A stretch of DNA of 64,000 nt from Phialophora verrucosa (Eukaryota; Ascomycota; Eurotiomycetes; Chaetothyriales; Herpotrichiellaceae). A program made the translations under genes and the position numbers. The notes beneath the pieces were generated by a model. It saw only the letters and a program-made list of their open reading frames with translations. It was not told the origin of the DNA and did no database searches. The stretch spans positions 1,798,001 through 1,862,000 of the forward strand of contig MSED01000004.1 in the NCBI GenBank assembly GCA_002099365.1, read 5' to 3'. This document shows, one piece after another, positions 20,671-32,200 of this stretch (position 1 is the stretch's first letter; every line of letters begins with the position of its first letter).

Positions 20671-22128
20671 TCACGCTTTCAAATCCTTGCCCGCTACCAA
20701 CCTGCCACCCACAAAGACTTTGCGTATCGATCGATCGTCGCCCATAAAGACCCACTTCTTCAACAATGCCATGTCGTCATGCTCGAACCCGTCGGTGTTG
20801 ATATTGTCGTCCAAGCCGACGTCGACGAGGAGGGCGTCGAAGGCCTTTCCGACCTCGAAGTTCCCGACCGTCTTATCGAGGGAGCAAACCTCGGCGCCAC
20901 CCATGGTGGCCAGGTACACGAGCTCCTCGAAGCCGAGCTTCCAGGCCGGGTCGCCCGTGTGGATGGTCAGGTGCCTCGACACGTTACTCGCCTGCCTCAT
21001 GGCGTTGAGGATCGAGATGGAGTAGCCGGCCGAGCAATCGGTGCCCAGGCCGACCTTGATGCCCCTGTCGAGCAACGTGCGGACCCGGCACCACCCGTCC
21101 GTGAGGCACGTGTTGCTGTTGGCGTTGTGGGCGACGCCGACCCCCCTCTGCGCCATGACGGCCATGTCCCGCTCGGTCAGGTGGATGCAGTGCGCCAGGA
21201 TGGTGCGCGGGCCGAACAGGCCGTAGTGGTTGTACATGTCGGCGTAGCTCTCGAAGCCGGCGTGCAAGTCGTGCATGTTGGCCACCTCCAGCGGCGTCTC
21301 GCACATGTGGGCCTGCACGCGGATCGGCTCGCCGTCGCGACGACACAGCTCGCCCAGCCCGCGCATCAGCTCCGGCGGCACGTACGACCCGGCCCGGGGC
21401 TGGATGCACGGCAGGACGAGCTTGCCCGCCGGGTCGATGTGTCTGATGTGCGCGACGACCTTGCTCTCGTCCTCGATGCTCTGCTGCGCGTTCGCCTCCC
21501 AGTTCCCGTGCGTGCTGCCGACGAGGATGCACAGTTTGCCGATGATGGCGCGTTGGCCGAATGCCAAACATGTGTCGGCCAGCACGTTCGTGGCGTCCGG
21601 GTGGATGCTCGAGTTGTACGCCACCGTCGTGCTCCCGTTCTCGAGCTCCTTCTGCACCATGGCGCGGTAGACACGGCGGGCCTTGGCCGTGTCGGCGTAC
21701 GATGCTTCCATCGGGTCGGTCCAGTTTTCGCACCACTCCTTCAGGTCGCCCTCCATGCCGAGCGCCATGTTCGGGTACTGCGGCGCGTGCATGTGCGTGT
21801 CGATGAGCCCGGGGAAGAGGAACTGCAACGGCTTGAGCGTGACGGTCTCGGCCGTCGCAAATCCCGCGTGTTTGGCACACGCTTCGGCCGCGGAGGTCAC
21901 GCTCGCGTCCACGAACGCAATTGTGCCGCTCTCGTCGATCCCGAGGCTGGCCTGCCCGAGGATCTCGATCTCCGTGAGCGACTTACTGTGGATGATGCGT
22001 CCGTGGAAGACGCGGCGACGACTAGCCTTGGTTGCTTCTGGTACCATAGCACGAGCATGAGCATTGGCCCCAACGCCGGCATCTGCATCGGACGCAGTAT
22101 ATGCCGGGGGAGGCGCCGAGTCACTCAT
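20671..22128 (-). CDS. Guanine deaminase
   Basis: One exon. From ATG 22128 the protein has 485 residues; an in-frame ATG at 22194 would add 22 serine/arginine-rich residues, and both have A at -3. The amidohydrolase metal site appears as PGLIDTHMHAPQYPN (His-x-His near 112-114), then VQAHMCE and ILAHCIHLT for the next two histidines, and GLGTDCSAGYS for the metal-binding Asp. HAPQ and the SNTCLTDG line are specific to guanine deaminases within the superfamily. The enzyme converts guanine to xanthine and ammonia in the cytosol, feeding purine catabolism. Neighbouring genes for a nucleoside hydrolase and a permease fit nitrogen recovery. Residues 1-30 look unstructured. Confidence 0.9.
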   Translation of the reverse strand: MSDSAPPPAYTASDADAGVGANAHARAMVPEATKASRRRVFHGRIIHSKSLTEIEILGQASLGIDESGTIAFVDASVTSAAEACAKHAGFATAETVTLKPLQFLFPGLIDTHMHAPQYPNMALGMEGDLKEWCENWTDPMEASYADTAKARRVYRAMVQKELENGSTTVAYNSSIHPDATNVLADTCLAFGQRAIIGKLCILVGSTHGNWEANAQQSIEDESKVVAHIRHIDPAGKLVLPCIQPRAGSYVPPELMRGLGELCRRDGEPIRVQAHMCETPLEVANMHDLHAGFESYADMYNHYGLFGPRTILAHCIHLTERDMAVMAQRGVGVAHNANSNTCLTDGWCRVRTLLDRGIKVGLGTDCSAGYSISILNAMRQASNVSRHLTIHTGDPAWKLGFEELVYLATMGGAEVCSLDKTVGNFEVGKAFDALLVDVGLDDNINTDGFEHDDMALLKKWVFMGDDRSIRKVFVGGRLVAGKDLKA

Positions 22129-22805
22129 ACTGCTGCTGCTGCCGGGGCGGGAAGAGCGGCGGAAAAGAGAAAGAGAAAGGGAAGGGCAGCGCATAGTAAC
22201 GGTGTGTCCAATGGTCCTGTACGTACTGCCGCCTGGAGCAAGTCACGGCCCTGCACAGTACTGGGGGTAGGTACACTTGCCTGGTAACGAAACTTCGCAG
22301 CATTCAGCCTACACAGGCGTGACAGGGTATATCAAAGCGGCCGTTCCAGTCGACAGTTGACCCTGACCCTGACATTGACGCGTCAAGATAACAGGACACG
22401 ACACGTCAGCATTAAGCGAGCTGCTCTCGTATAGGAAGGTCGCATGTATGTAAAGTTTTTGAGTAAGTCATTATCTTGGTCGCACGGGGAGGATGGGAAA
22501 GGAGAGCAGAGGAGGGCAGAGCAGAGGTCAGCATCGCCCATCTCCGACGCGACGGATATTTACTGACTGGGATCTCGACCGACCGATGTAGGAATGGTAA
22601 GAGTAATGTATTAATGTATTGAAGGAGCAGTTCGGGTATCAATGGATCGTGACTTACCCAGGACACCTGCCGGGTGCCTACACGTTCAAAATCTCACCCC
22701 CCGATTGCGTCCTGAAGCATACGCTTCAACGCGACCCGGCAGTCAAATCGTGCGGTGCTCTCGCCTCTCGTGTCCTTGAGGTATTAACACTCTCGACGAT
22801 CCAAC
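22129..22805. other. Divergent promoter region (guanine deaminase / 2OG oxygenase)
   Basis: About 677 bases; the first 66 may be coding if the upstream ATG at 22194 is used. A run of CAG/CTG-type triplets lies near 22129-22145. No further gene seen. Confidence 0.4.
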
Positions 22806-23942
22806 ATGAAAGCCATAACAGTAAGTCTCCAGGACCTCACCGCAGGATCTGTGCCCTTCACGACCCTCGAGGAGGCATTCGGTGAATCCTCGCTGGGCAT
22901 CCTCATCGTCAACGACCTACCAGCTAGATACCCGATCCTGCGCAAGAAACTGCTCTCCTACTCAACCTACCTGGCGCACCTCCCCGAGAAGGACCTGGAC
23001 GCACTCACCGACGCAGCATCGCACTACGAGATCGGATGGAGTCACGGCAAAGAAGCCCTCAGCGACGGCCGGTACGACACCATGAAAGGCTCCTACTACG
23101 TGGACTGCCAATCGTTCTTCCTCGATGACCCTATCGTCCCTAGGAAACCAGGCAACCCAGCGACAACGACCACCACTAGAGGAGCGGGAACCAACCTATG
23201 GCCCTCCGAGGCTGCGATGCCGGGTTTTCGTGCCACATTCGAAGAGCTCTGCACGCTCTTACTCGAGATTGGCGTGCTGGTCGCGCGGGCCGTTGATCGA
23301 TACGCCAGCACCCACATCCCGAAGTACAGGAACGGATACCTCGAACACGTCGTCCGCACCAGCCACACGCCTAAAGCGCGGTTGTTGCACTACTTCCCGC
23401 CGCCCGTGAAGGCGGCTGCTGACGCTTCTCATGCCGACACCGACAATGATGATGCCAGCGTCTCATGGTGCGCGACACACCTGGACGACGGCTGTCTCAC
23501 GGCACTGACGTCGGCGCTGTACATCGACGAGTCCAGCCCCCTACCACCACTTCTCACGGGTGGCGTGGGTTCCCAGTCCCTTCCATTTCCGCCGCCCGAT
23601 CTGCCCATCCTGCCGACGTCCCCGGACCCAAATGCGGGGCTGTACATTCGCTCGCGCGGCGACCAGGTTGTCAAGGTCGACATTCCCGCCAACTGCATTG
23701 CCTTTCAGACGGGCGAGGCTCTGCAGATGATCACGGACGGGATGTTCAAGGCCGTACCGCATTTCGTGCGTGGGCCGCGAAGTCCCGGCATCGACGCCAA
23801 GGGGTCTTCGTGCGCGTCGAGGAAAATAGCCAGGAACACGCTCGCGCTGTTCATGCAGCCGGACGTGGATGAGGTGATCGACAAGGTCAAGGGGACCACG
23901 TACGGCCAGTTCGTCGATATGATCGTGGAGAGGCATTCTTGA
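22806..23942 (+). CDS. 2-oxoglutarate/Fe(II)-dependent dioxygenase family protein (IPNS/clavaminate-synthase fold)
   Basis: One exon, 378 residues. The iron facial triad is visible as His225-x-Asp227 in WCATHLDDGCLT and His319 in AVPHFVRGP. Arg343 in IARNTLALFMQP is the expected 2-oxoglutarate-binding residue. The spacing (about 92 residues between the HxD and the distal His) is longer than usual because of a proline-rich insert at about 243-272. The family couples oxidative decarboxylation of 2-oxoglutarate to hydroxylation or related oxidation of a second substrate, unknown here. An additional low-complexity insert (threonine run and GTNLWPSE) lies near 118-135. It is divergent from guanine deaminase; no functional link is evident. 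Confidence 0.82.
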   Translation: MKAITVSLQDLTAGSVPFTTLEEAFGESSLGILIVNDLPARYPILRKKLLSYSTYLAHLPEKDLDALTDAASHYEIGWSHGKEALSDGRYDTMKGSYYVDCQSFFLDDPIVPRKPGNPATTTTTRGAGTNLWPSEAAMPGFRATFEELCTLLLEIGVLVARAVDRYASTHIPKYRNGYLEHVVRTSHTPKARLLHYFPPPVKAAADASHADTDNDDASVSWCATHLDDGCLTALTSALYIDESSPLPPLLTGGVGSQSLPFPPPDLPILPTSPDPNAGLYIRSRGDQVVKVDIPANCIAFQTGEALQMITDGMFKAVPHFVRGPRSPGIDAKGSSCASRKIARNTLALFMQPDVDEVIDKVKGTTYGQFVDMIVERHS

Positions 23943-24951
23943 GCTGATGAGTTGATCATCTTCTTGGATTTCAACGGGAAGTCCGACTTGTTCAGACCAA
24001 GGTCGGCAAAATTCATCAATTGACTTACCTGCACAAGTAGCGTTCGCCCGTGGAGATATATTGTGGGTTTTACAGCTAGCTGGGGACTCGGATGCCCGGT
24101 TACTTGACACCTGTGGTGCCTGCATGGGTTGCCAGTATCAAGGCCCCATGTAGATGTGAGTGCCGTCACCCCCCGACGATGACAGAGAGGCGGTTGAGAA
24201 TGACACCGAACAGCCAGGCTCAGCACGGACAGCGTAGCAGCCGGCAATCGATCATCCCTACATCGACAGCCCACAGCACTGGGCCCACGGCGGCCAAGGG
24301 ATTGAAACAGAATCGTCACATCCTCTGGGACCCCCAACCGGAGCTGAAACGCATAGATAGACATCCAGGCCCCTGGGTCCAGATCCATGTACAGGTGTGC
24401 CATCTATGTCTGTATCACAGCACCTATGCACGAAAAGTAAAAGTGGATATAACCATCACGATCCGGGAGTATTTTCCGAGCGTGCCTCCTATCGCGTGCA
24501 CTCTCAGGGCGAAGACCAGGTAGTCGACGAACATTGCTTCTCTCTTCTTCACTTCCATATTTGCACCCTTTCCCCTCGTGCCTTCGGATCCAGCACCCCC
24601 GGCCTGCGGATACGTGCTCTCAAGATCGTGGCAAAGAGAAACAGTGTGGAACGGGCTGTCAATCTTTTCTGGCGACATATCTGCCATCCGGCCGTTGTAT
24701 TACTTAGTAGGTAGGAGTATTGAGCCGATACGATGGAGCGGCGGTGTGAGGAATGCGGCATTGTTGACTGCGCTACTTGTTGGAGTGCGTTGAGTGTTGA
24801 GTCAAGTGGAACGAGACAGATGTAGATGCGAGCACAAATTGTAGCTGGGTAGCCAACATATCACTTCGAATTCTTTATCAGATACAAGCCCTTGATTCCA
24901 CTGTGTACAATGATGCGGTTTGCACGGCTCGTGCTCTGCGCTCCCGCTCCT
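23943..24951. other. Convergent intergenic region
   Basis: About 1 kb between the stop of the 2OG oxygenase and the stop of the FBXO21-like gene. Several short frames are open but none has a recognisable motif or consistent codon use. Confidence 0.35.
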
Positions 24952-26841
24952 TCAGCCTTCGGGGTACTCGTCTTTCACGTTACTTACAAAGGTGCCCGTG
25001 TCGGGATCGTAGCGCTTGAACCATTTCCCGATCTCGATGGGGAAGGCGTTGACATGCTGCTCCGTGATTTCATTTGCAGACAACAAGACCACATTCTCTT
25101 GGGCAACGTAACGTGTCGACTCGTCTTCGACCAGGACGTTGTAGAAGGGCTGATTCCTTCCGCGAGGGAGGCGGTCCACTTGATTCATGGTGATCCACTG
25201 CTCTTGCATGCGGCAGTAATGATCCCAGCCGTAGATCACGGCAAGGTATCCGCGACGGCGGTGCCGGAAGACCTGGCCGACCTTGTACTCTACTATAGCG
25301 TTGCGCTCGTCAGAGCGATATTTCGGAGTGCGCGACTCGTGGTCGGCTTCTTTGAGTTGAGAGATGATGTTACGGTAGGCACGGGAGTCAGGAAGTGCGT
25401 ACGCGAGGGGTAGGACGTGAGTTTCGAAGAGATGGATGTCGAGGTCGAAGTATTCAAGAAAGTGCTGTGTGAGGACGGCGAGATGTTGACGCATCTGTAC
25501 AGGGTGGTTAAACGGGTGCGAAGGGAGAATGACCAGGGAGAACAGGGCGGCGTAAGTGGCTAGATTGGGGTTGATGGGATGAACCGGCAGACCTGGGTCG
25601 TGAGACGGGGAAGAGAGGATGTTGTGTGCGGCTCGGTTGGAAAGATTTCGCGCGGATACGGCAGAGAGGTACGACACTGTCTGTTCTGGGGTGGCAGTGG
25701 GTGTGATAAATTTCAGTTGAGCTTGCAACTTGGGCAGGGGGACGGGCTCCGAGCCATTGAATGGGTCCATGTACAAGTGGGTGTTCTCGGAGGGGGCGTC
25801 GGCCGAGGCATCGTCTGATGATTCCGGTAGCTGATTGCCGTCAAGGTCGAAACCTGGTGGAGGTTGCACAAGGGCGTGGACATGGAAGGGAAAGTTGCAT
25901 GGAGCTGCGCGGAGACCGAATTGGCGAGCGACGTAGCAGTAAATAGTGGCTGAAATCAGTGGCACTGAATTTCTGTTCTTGCTGAAAAGAGCGACGCCGA
26001 GAAACATGTGGTCGAGGCTGTGATAGTGTCTGTCGCCTTGAATTCCTATCCACTGCTTGTCACGCAGATGTTCGGCGATGATAATGGCCTTCTGCCGAAC
26101 AGATAGCTCGCGTATGTCAGGATGAGCGTGGCGAACGGAAGCCGCGTATGAGTCCAGCCGTGCGTAAATCTAGGGCAAAGCTTTAGGTACTGGCCCTCGC
26201 ATGAGTAAGAGGGCAACTCACATCGCCCGGGTCTCCTTCCAGTTGTTCTTCCAGGATGAACAGGTCGAAGGCGGCGAGGGCAGATTCGTACGAGCGAACA
26301 CTGTCTCGGTGCTTGACCGCTGTCCATTCTTCTATGGCCATTAACCGATGTAGACAGCCAAGCGCTGCGTGGCTCCAGTACCTTGAATTCCTGTCAAAAG
26401 TAGGTCGCATGTGCTCACAGATGTCACTCACCTCTGAGCAAGGCAATTCGGCGAGGAGGCGGCATTCCAGAACATGTCGAGTAGATCATGCTTAGCATCG
26501 TAGCCCGCCTCGAGGATAACCTTCAACGAGTCCAGGCGCCCAAGCTCCGTGGCTACGATTTTATCGACTGCGTTTCGAGTGGTTCGCGATGTCCGGTGCC
26601 GCTTCGCAAACACGTCTTTCCACTCGGTGAAGGACGGATCCTGCAGCCGCAGCTTGAAGGCGTGGCGGGCATCCCACCATTTAAATGTTTGCTGACAGTA
26701 GTCCTTCCATAGAAGCGGTTCATTGGCGATGTCTGCAAAGTGCCGACATGTCTGTTGTAACGCGATATTGCTCAAGGGCGGTAAGTTCGACAGGATAACC
26801 TGGAGGACCTCGCTGGGAAGATCTGTCAGTGGGGAAGGCAT
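24952..26841 (-). CDS. F-box / SirB1 / YccV-domain protein (FBXO21-like)
   Basis: Exons 26841-26432, 26381-26222 and 26169-24952 give about 595 residues. The F-box is at the very N terminus (LTDLPSEVLQVILSNLPPLS). The middle carries a SirB1/transglutaminase-like region (LRDKQWIGIQGD, LDHMFLGVALFSKN, then VPLISATIYCYVARQFGL). The C-terminal part is a YccV/HspQ-like domain (KVGQVFRHRRRGYLAVIYGWD, YNVLVEDESTRYVAQENV). This three-domain order is that of FBXO21, a substrate receptor of SCF ubiquitin ligases. Exon 2 has two in-frame acceptors, 26390 and 26381. The downstream one gives a normal 50-base intron, the upstream one a very short 41-base intron. The fungal substrate is unknown. Confidence 0.85.
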
Positions 26842-27211
26842 CGTGCCTCGGTTCACAGCATTCGAGTTCGAGGCAGGTCCTCAGATGGGTGTATCAATAC
26901 GGCATATAAGCAGTGAAAGGCTTCGTTCAAGGAGTGTCGCGTGTACAGTGTTCTATCTGATCTGACTGGAGAAAATGGCGAAATCAAAGAAGCCCCCGGA
27001 TATCGGAGACGGTTGGCCACGTCATTGATACGCCGGCTACGCCCAGCCAATCAGAGCACAGCAGAGCATGTGGCATCGATGCCAAGTAAGCCAAGTAAGC
27101 CAAGCATTTCTGGTTGGTTATTGGCTGCAGGCAAATCGTCAAACCGTCGTTCATCTATCATTGATCTCTCATCAGCCACCACTCACATCTATGGTGGTAG
27201 TGACCATTCGT
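26842..27211. other. Intergenic region
   Basis: 370 bases between two minus-strand genes. A GCCAAGTAA triplication lies near 27079-27105. Presumed promoter of the FBXO21-like gene. Confidence 0.35.
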
Positions 27212-28354
27212 TCATTGAAGCGCCGCCCTCAGAGTACCATTTTCAGCATGGATCTTCACCAACTGGGCGAGGAACGGCCCCCAATCCTCCCTCGTCCTGT
27301 CCATCTTGACCTTGTCCGCTTCTAAGCTGGTAGCCTGGGTCATGGCAGTCAGTGACAATAATGAATACTCCAACGCATAGGTCGTGGCCGATTCTAACTG
27401 GCCTTGGAGCTCGGGCAAAACCACGGCTATCCAGCTGTCTCCGTTCCCGACGGGCCCTAGCTTACGGGGTAGCCTCTCCAGTCCGTCCATTCTCCACACA
27501 CTACCGCCAGCGGGAACGTAGGCGACGAAGTGGAAGCCGCTCTCATCCTCCAAAGATTCCTCATCCTCCTTGCGTTTCTTGCGTGGGCGCTTAGACGTGG
27601 CTGCTTTCTTTCTCCTCTCCTCCAGCGCAATGTCTTGTTTGAGGCGCAGATCGACGTTCATCTTATCGAAGTCGGTGGCGAAGGAATTATGGACGTCTCT
27701 GACAAAGTCGAACTGATCTAGAGCGAGGCCTCGGTCCTTGGGCGTCATGCCGATCGTACTCGATCTGAAGTTGTTCAGCGTCTCGCCCAGGTTGATTGTT
27801 GCATGGTTATTGATAATGTTCATGAGCGCAACAGTGGCACATGAGTTTGACAGAGTCTGATTGGCAAACCAGATGCCGGCAGGAGCCTCCGTGGTGTCGT
27901 TTTCTGTCTCCGGCGCTGCCCATCTAGAGAGAAAAATCAAACCATAGATGGTCTCTCTGCAACTCGTAAGCATACATCGTGCATACATCGCGCATATGAA
28001 TCTGATGACTTACGGCGGATACTCGAAGACACTATCAAGTGGTACTACTTCGTTAACTTGGACGTTGGGGACGCCCCACTCTCGCAACAAGGTGCTGAAG
28101 ATGACCTAATGCGAGAGCCATTAGAACGAGCATGACTGTACCTCAAGAACCGTGGCACATACCGGATCGTTCTCTAGTTCTGCCCACCCTTTCCAGGAAC
28201 CCGTCTGCGTACCATCGACCGGATTCTCTTCTGTGCTCACTGATGTAGTGTCACGTGGGGTTGAGTTTGCCAACGAGCTTTCTTGAACCGATTCATCGGT
28301 GGTAGGGTCGGCCACAGTCAGCTGCGAAGCTACAATTTTCTCGTCGAAGGGCAT
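27212..28354 (-). CDS. Ubiquitin C-terminal hydrolase, UCH37/UCHL5-type (peptidase C12)
   Basis: Exons 28354-28163, 28105-28014 and 27923-27212 give 331 residues. The catalytic elements are all present: oxyanion Gln117 and nucleophile Cys123 in NQTLSNSCAT, His226 in GFHFVAYVP and Asp241 in RMDGLERLP. The opening WAELENDPVIFSTLL and VNEVVPLD lines match the UCH37/BAP1 branch. Between Cys and His lies a lysine/arginine-rich insert (about 198-213) that could act as a nuclear signal. After the catalytic core a helical tail follows, matching the region UCHL5 uses to bind the proteasome or INO80 partners. A 45-residue acidic, Ser/Thr-rich leader precedes the domain. It should cleave ubiquitin from small adducts. 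Confidence 0.88.
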
Positions 28355-29206
28355 TTCAGACGATGCGCTCTGGGACAGACGTCTGGTGATTGTCGTAAAT
28401 CGAGCGGCGAGAGCGAAGAGGTGGCGCGAACAATGAAAGACCAACACACAAGTAGCGCCGGCTCCGGGGCAAACGAGGCACGGCTCGGTCTGACTCAGTT
28501 GATTAACGGAGTTTGGCAGTGAACTTGCGAGAGGCTAGACAGGGTCTAGTCGTACAGAAGAAGTACCAGCAGGGTTCGCCGGCAAGAGAGACGTTGTTGG
28601 TGTTGACGAATTCGAGGAAGCTCCATCTGGACAAGACAGTGCCTTCCAACAGAACTCAGCCCAGATCAAGTCGCATGTGCTAAAGCAGCAGCTTCATGAT
28701 TGGATCGCCGCTGACAACAATTGACGCTGCGCCATAGTAACTCTAAACGACACAACCAGGAATCCAGACTGGAAAATTCAAGTAGCATCCAGAAGTCGGC
28801 GTGAGAAAACAGTGTTGGGAAGGCATTTGGCGCGAGGCTGTGGATGACGTCGGTGGCCAGAGCCGCCAAGACAAATTTCCAGTATGGGCAGCCTCGTCGG
28901 ACAGCCTCGTGATGCTCATGCAAGTGAATCGCAGACGCGTGTGTTGCAAACAACCGCGACGACAACATCCGCCAACCACAATTCTATGCATTGGCCACTT
29001 TCATTTCCACTGTCAAACCGCTTTGTCCAGGCAACTTGGCAAATAAGCTCGCTCACACTCTGAACAAGCCTACCAAGTCTCACCTTTTGTTGACGTCCGA
29101 CTGTTCACACTCCGACCCAGCGATCTGGTTCGGATCGAACATCGAGCTCTCCTCATAAACCGCCTTCCGCTCGGAGTTTCAGAAGACATTGAAGCCGCAT
29201 GGTGCA
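28355..29206. other. Divergent promoter region of the UCH and POM152 genes
   Basis: 852 bases between start codons. No third gene recognised. Confidence 0.4.
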
Positions 29207-32200
29207 ATGAACGAGACTCCGCGACTGCGGTCGGCCTTTCCCACCACCCCTCGAACCGACCCTCGAGTACGAAATCTCAACTACAATGGCCGCTCAAGCC
29301 TGGGCTCGTCACCCCTCTTCCCACAGAAACCATCTCCTGTGGTCAAACAGCCTGTCAAGATCCCTCCAGAAGCATTAGCTGGCGGCTCGCCGCTTATACC
29401 AACAGACGTCATTGACGTTCCACAACAGAGATTCTATGTCTTCGCATTTTACATTGCATTGACAGCGTGGAGGTTATATAACTCTTTTGGCGTCGAGAGC
29501 GACCTGGACTCTACATGGCTGTTCCTCAAGTGGGTGGGAATAGATGCCGCTTTTTTCGTGGCGTTACCGGCATTCAAGATACCCTGGTTGGAGTTTTCAT
29601 TTCTTACGACTTTCACGTTGTGGTTACTACATGCTATTGCAAATGCTTTTTTGATGTACAAAATACCCCTGCCCATGCTGACATGGCTGGGCGCTCTGGT
29701 CAAGGTGGCATACGATCGCGAACTTTCAATCTCTGAACACCGGGTCAAACCTGCCGACATTCTACAGAACTCCTCCATCATTTTGGGGAAGCAGATCATC
29801 CACATTCTACCAGAAGGATCCGCAATCATGAACCCCGAGAAGAAGTCATTTTGCCTCGATCCGTCCAATCCTGCAGCAGAACTACCAATCCTGATCAACC
29901 AGACAACGCCCATTTCGATCGAGCTCCAGCGGTATGATCTCGACACGGACGAGGTTGAGACCATCACAATCGGCAGCAAACAAGCCAAACAATTATTGAA
30001 GAAGGCCAACACCGGCCACCACCGGTCTGACACAAACACACCCCGGACCTTGCACTACTCAGTCTCCAAGAAAGGCCTCTACAAGCTACATCGCGTTATC
30101 GACACCACTAAATTGGAAGTGCGGAGGCAAAGTTTTGATGTGGCCGTTGTGCAATGCCCCAAAGCTTCCATCTCTGCTGATTCGGAGGACAGATGCACAG
30201 GAGAGCTCAGCAATGTCTCCTTGCAAGTGTCAGGAGTTCCTCCCTTCAAAGTCAGATACAGCAAGACGGTCAATCACAAGCAATTCAGTTCGATTGTGCA
30301 AAACGTCCAACCTCGTGTGGATTCTGACGTTGTTGCTGATGATGAGTCCGCCGGAGTCGTTCTCGACCCTCGCAGGCCTCATATGGGTTGGACAAAATCT
30401 ACCACCGAATCTTTTGAGATCAACGAATCCCTGCATCAGAATGGAAGCCATTCTTACACGATTGAGGAGATAGAGGATGGTCTGGGCAACAGGGTTTATT
30501 ATGACGCAAGCAAATCTAAGGATGCCCATGCGCCACGAGTTCAGAGCTTGACCGTCCATAACCGACCTCTAATCACTCTCGAAGCACTTAATGCAGACCG
30601 CGTGCTTCGAGCTCGCCAGGGACGCGCTATCAATCTCCCTATCCGCGTGCAACAGCCAGACATTTTGCATTCGTCAGACTGGCCATTGAAGGTCAGGTAC
30701 AATTTCGTCTCGGAGAACGGGCAAGAAGACGCTCAAACGGAGGAACATACCTACGAAATGGCCAATAGCCACTCGACGCCGCCGATCACTGTGCCTGGAA
30801 GGTACACTCTTGACTCCATCGACAGCCAATATTGCCATGGAGAGGTTGCAGAGCCCTCATCTCTCTTGCTCTATAACCCACCTAAGCCTGGATTGACTCT
30901 AGAAAAGGAAGACATCTTCGACAAATGCGCCGGCAATCCTATCGGTATGTACGTCAACTTTGACTTTACCGGTAGCCCACCCTTCAAAGTGAGATACGTT
31001 GTCACTCATCGAGGGCGTGCCTATGGGAAGATACAAGAGTTCCCCGGTATGCGCGGTCGGATTGAGCTGCGAGAAAGTGCGGCAGGCTCGTACACCTACC
31101 ATTTCCGCGATATTGAGGATCAAGTGTACGGGGTTGTCCCCCTCACAGATCAAAACCTTGTCCTTGAACAAGCTATCAGACCGCCGGCTTCCGCGTCCTT
31201 TCAGGGGGACGGTCGTGCTATCAAAGCATGCCTGGGCTCGCCCGTCTCTGCGCCAGTCAGATTGTCTGGAGAGGGGCCGTGGAATTTGGATTATGAGGTA
31301 GTACATGCAGGCAAGCGAAAGAAATACAGCATCTCTTCGGAGGAAGAGCTGTACAATATCGAGCTTTCACCCTTTACGGATGGGGGGAGCTACTCAATTG
31401 TTCTAACGGGCGTACAAGATCAATCAAAATGCCGTACGACCTTGCAAGAAGAACGCAAGATTGAGGTCAGACAAGAGCAACCACGAGCTGCATTCGGCGA
31501 TATCGAAGGGAAGCGATCGATATTGGCACTAGAAGGAAAATCTGTCAAGCTTCCCTTGCGGCTTCAGGGGATCCGTCCTTGGGCTGTCAGACTACAGAAT
31601 CTAGACCAGGGACTGGACTCTTTCGAGCAGATCTTCAAAGACGCAAATGCAGAGCTTTACGTCGACCGCCCTGGCACGTACGAGATCGTCTCAGTGCATG
31701 ATAGTTGTCCTGGTGTGGTTGATCCCAAAGCGAACAAGTTCCAAGTCAGCTGGATGGCTCGACCAACGCTCTCCATCAAAGACTCAGCAATCGAGAGAGA
31801 ACGTTTCGGCGGCACCTTCCGTAAACGGGCCGTATGTCAAGGCGACGAATCAACACTGGCCCTGGCACTCAGCGGCAGCGCACCCTTTCACGTCACCTAC
31901 CAGCAGAGATTCGACCCCGTCAAAGGACCATCGGCGATTAGTAATAAACCGTCGACATTTGCGGGCGTTAACGCCCAAATCCATCTCGACACAAGCAAAG
32001 CTGGCGAATATACCTACGTTTTCAGAGAACTTAGCGACGCGCGCTACTCACACGACAACAAGGTTTTCACACCTACGGTCGTGAAACAACAAGTGTACGC
32101 GCCTCCGTCCGCGAAATTTGGCCAAGCGGGAAAAACATATGGGTACTGTAAGGATGATCCGAGCTTCACAGCCAGCATCGAAGCCGAGACGGAGCAGATA

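Noticed and set aside
20560..22287. 575-residue plus-strand frame overlapping guanine deaminase
   Set aside because: It is the antisense shadow of the guanine deaminase exon and has an Arg/Val/Asp-biased composition with no family features.
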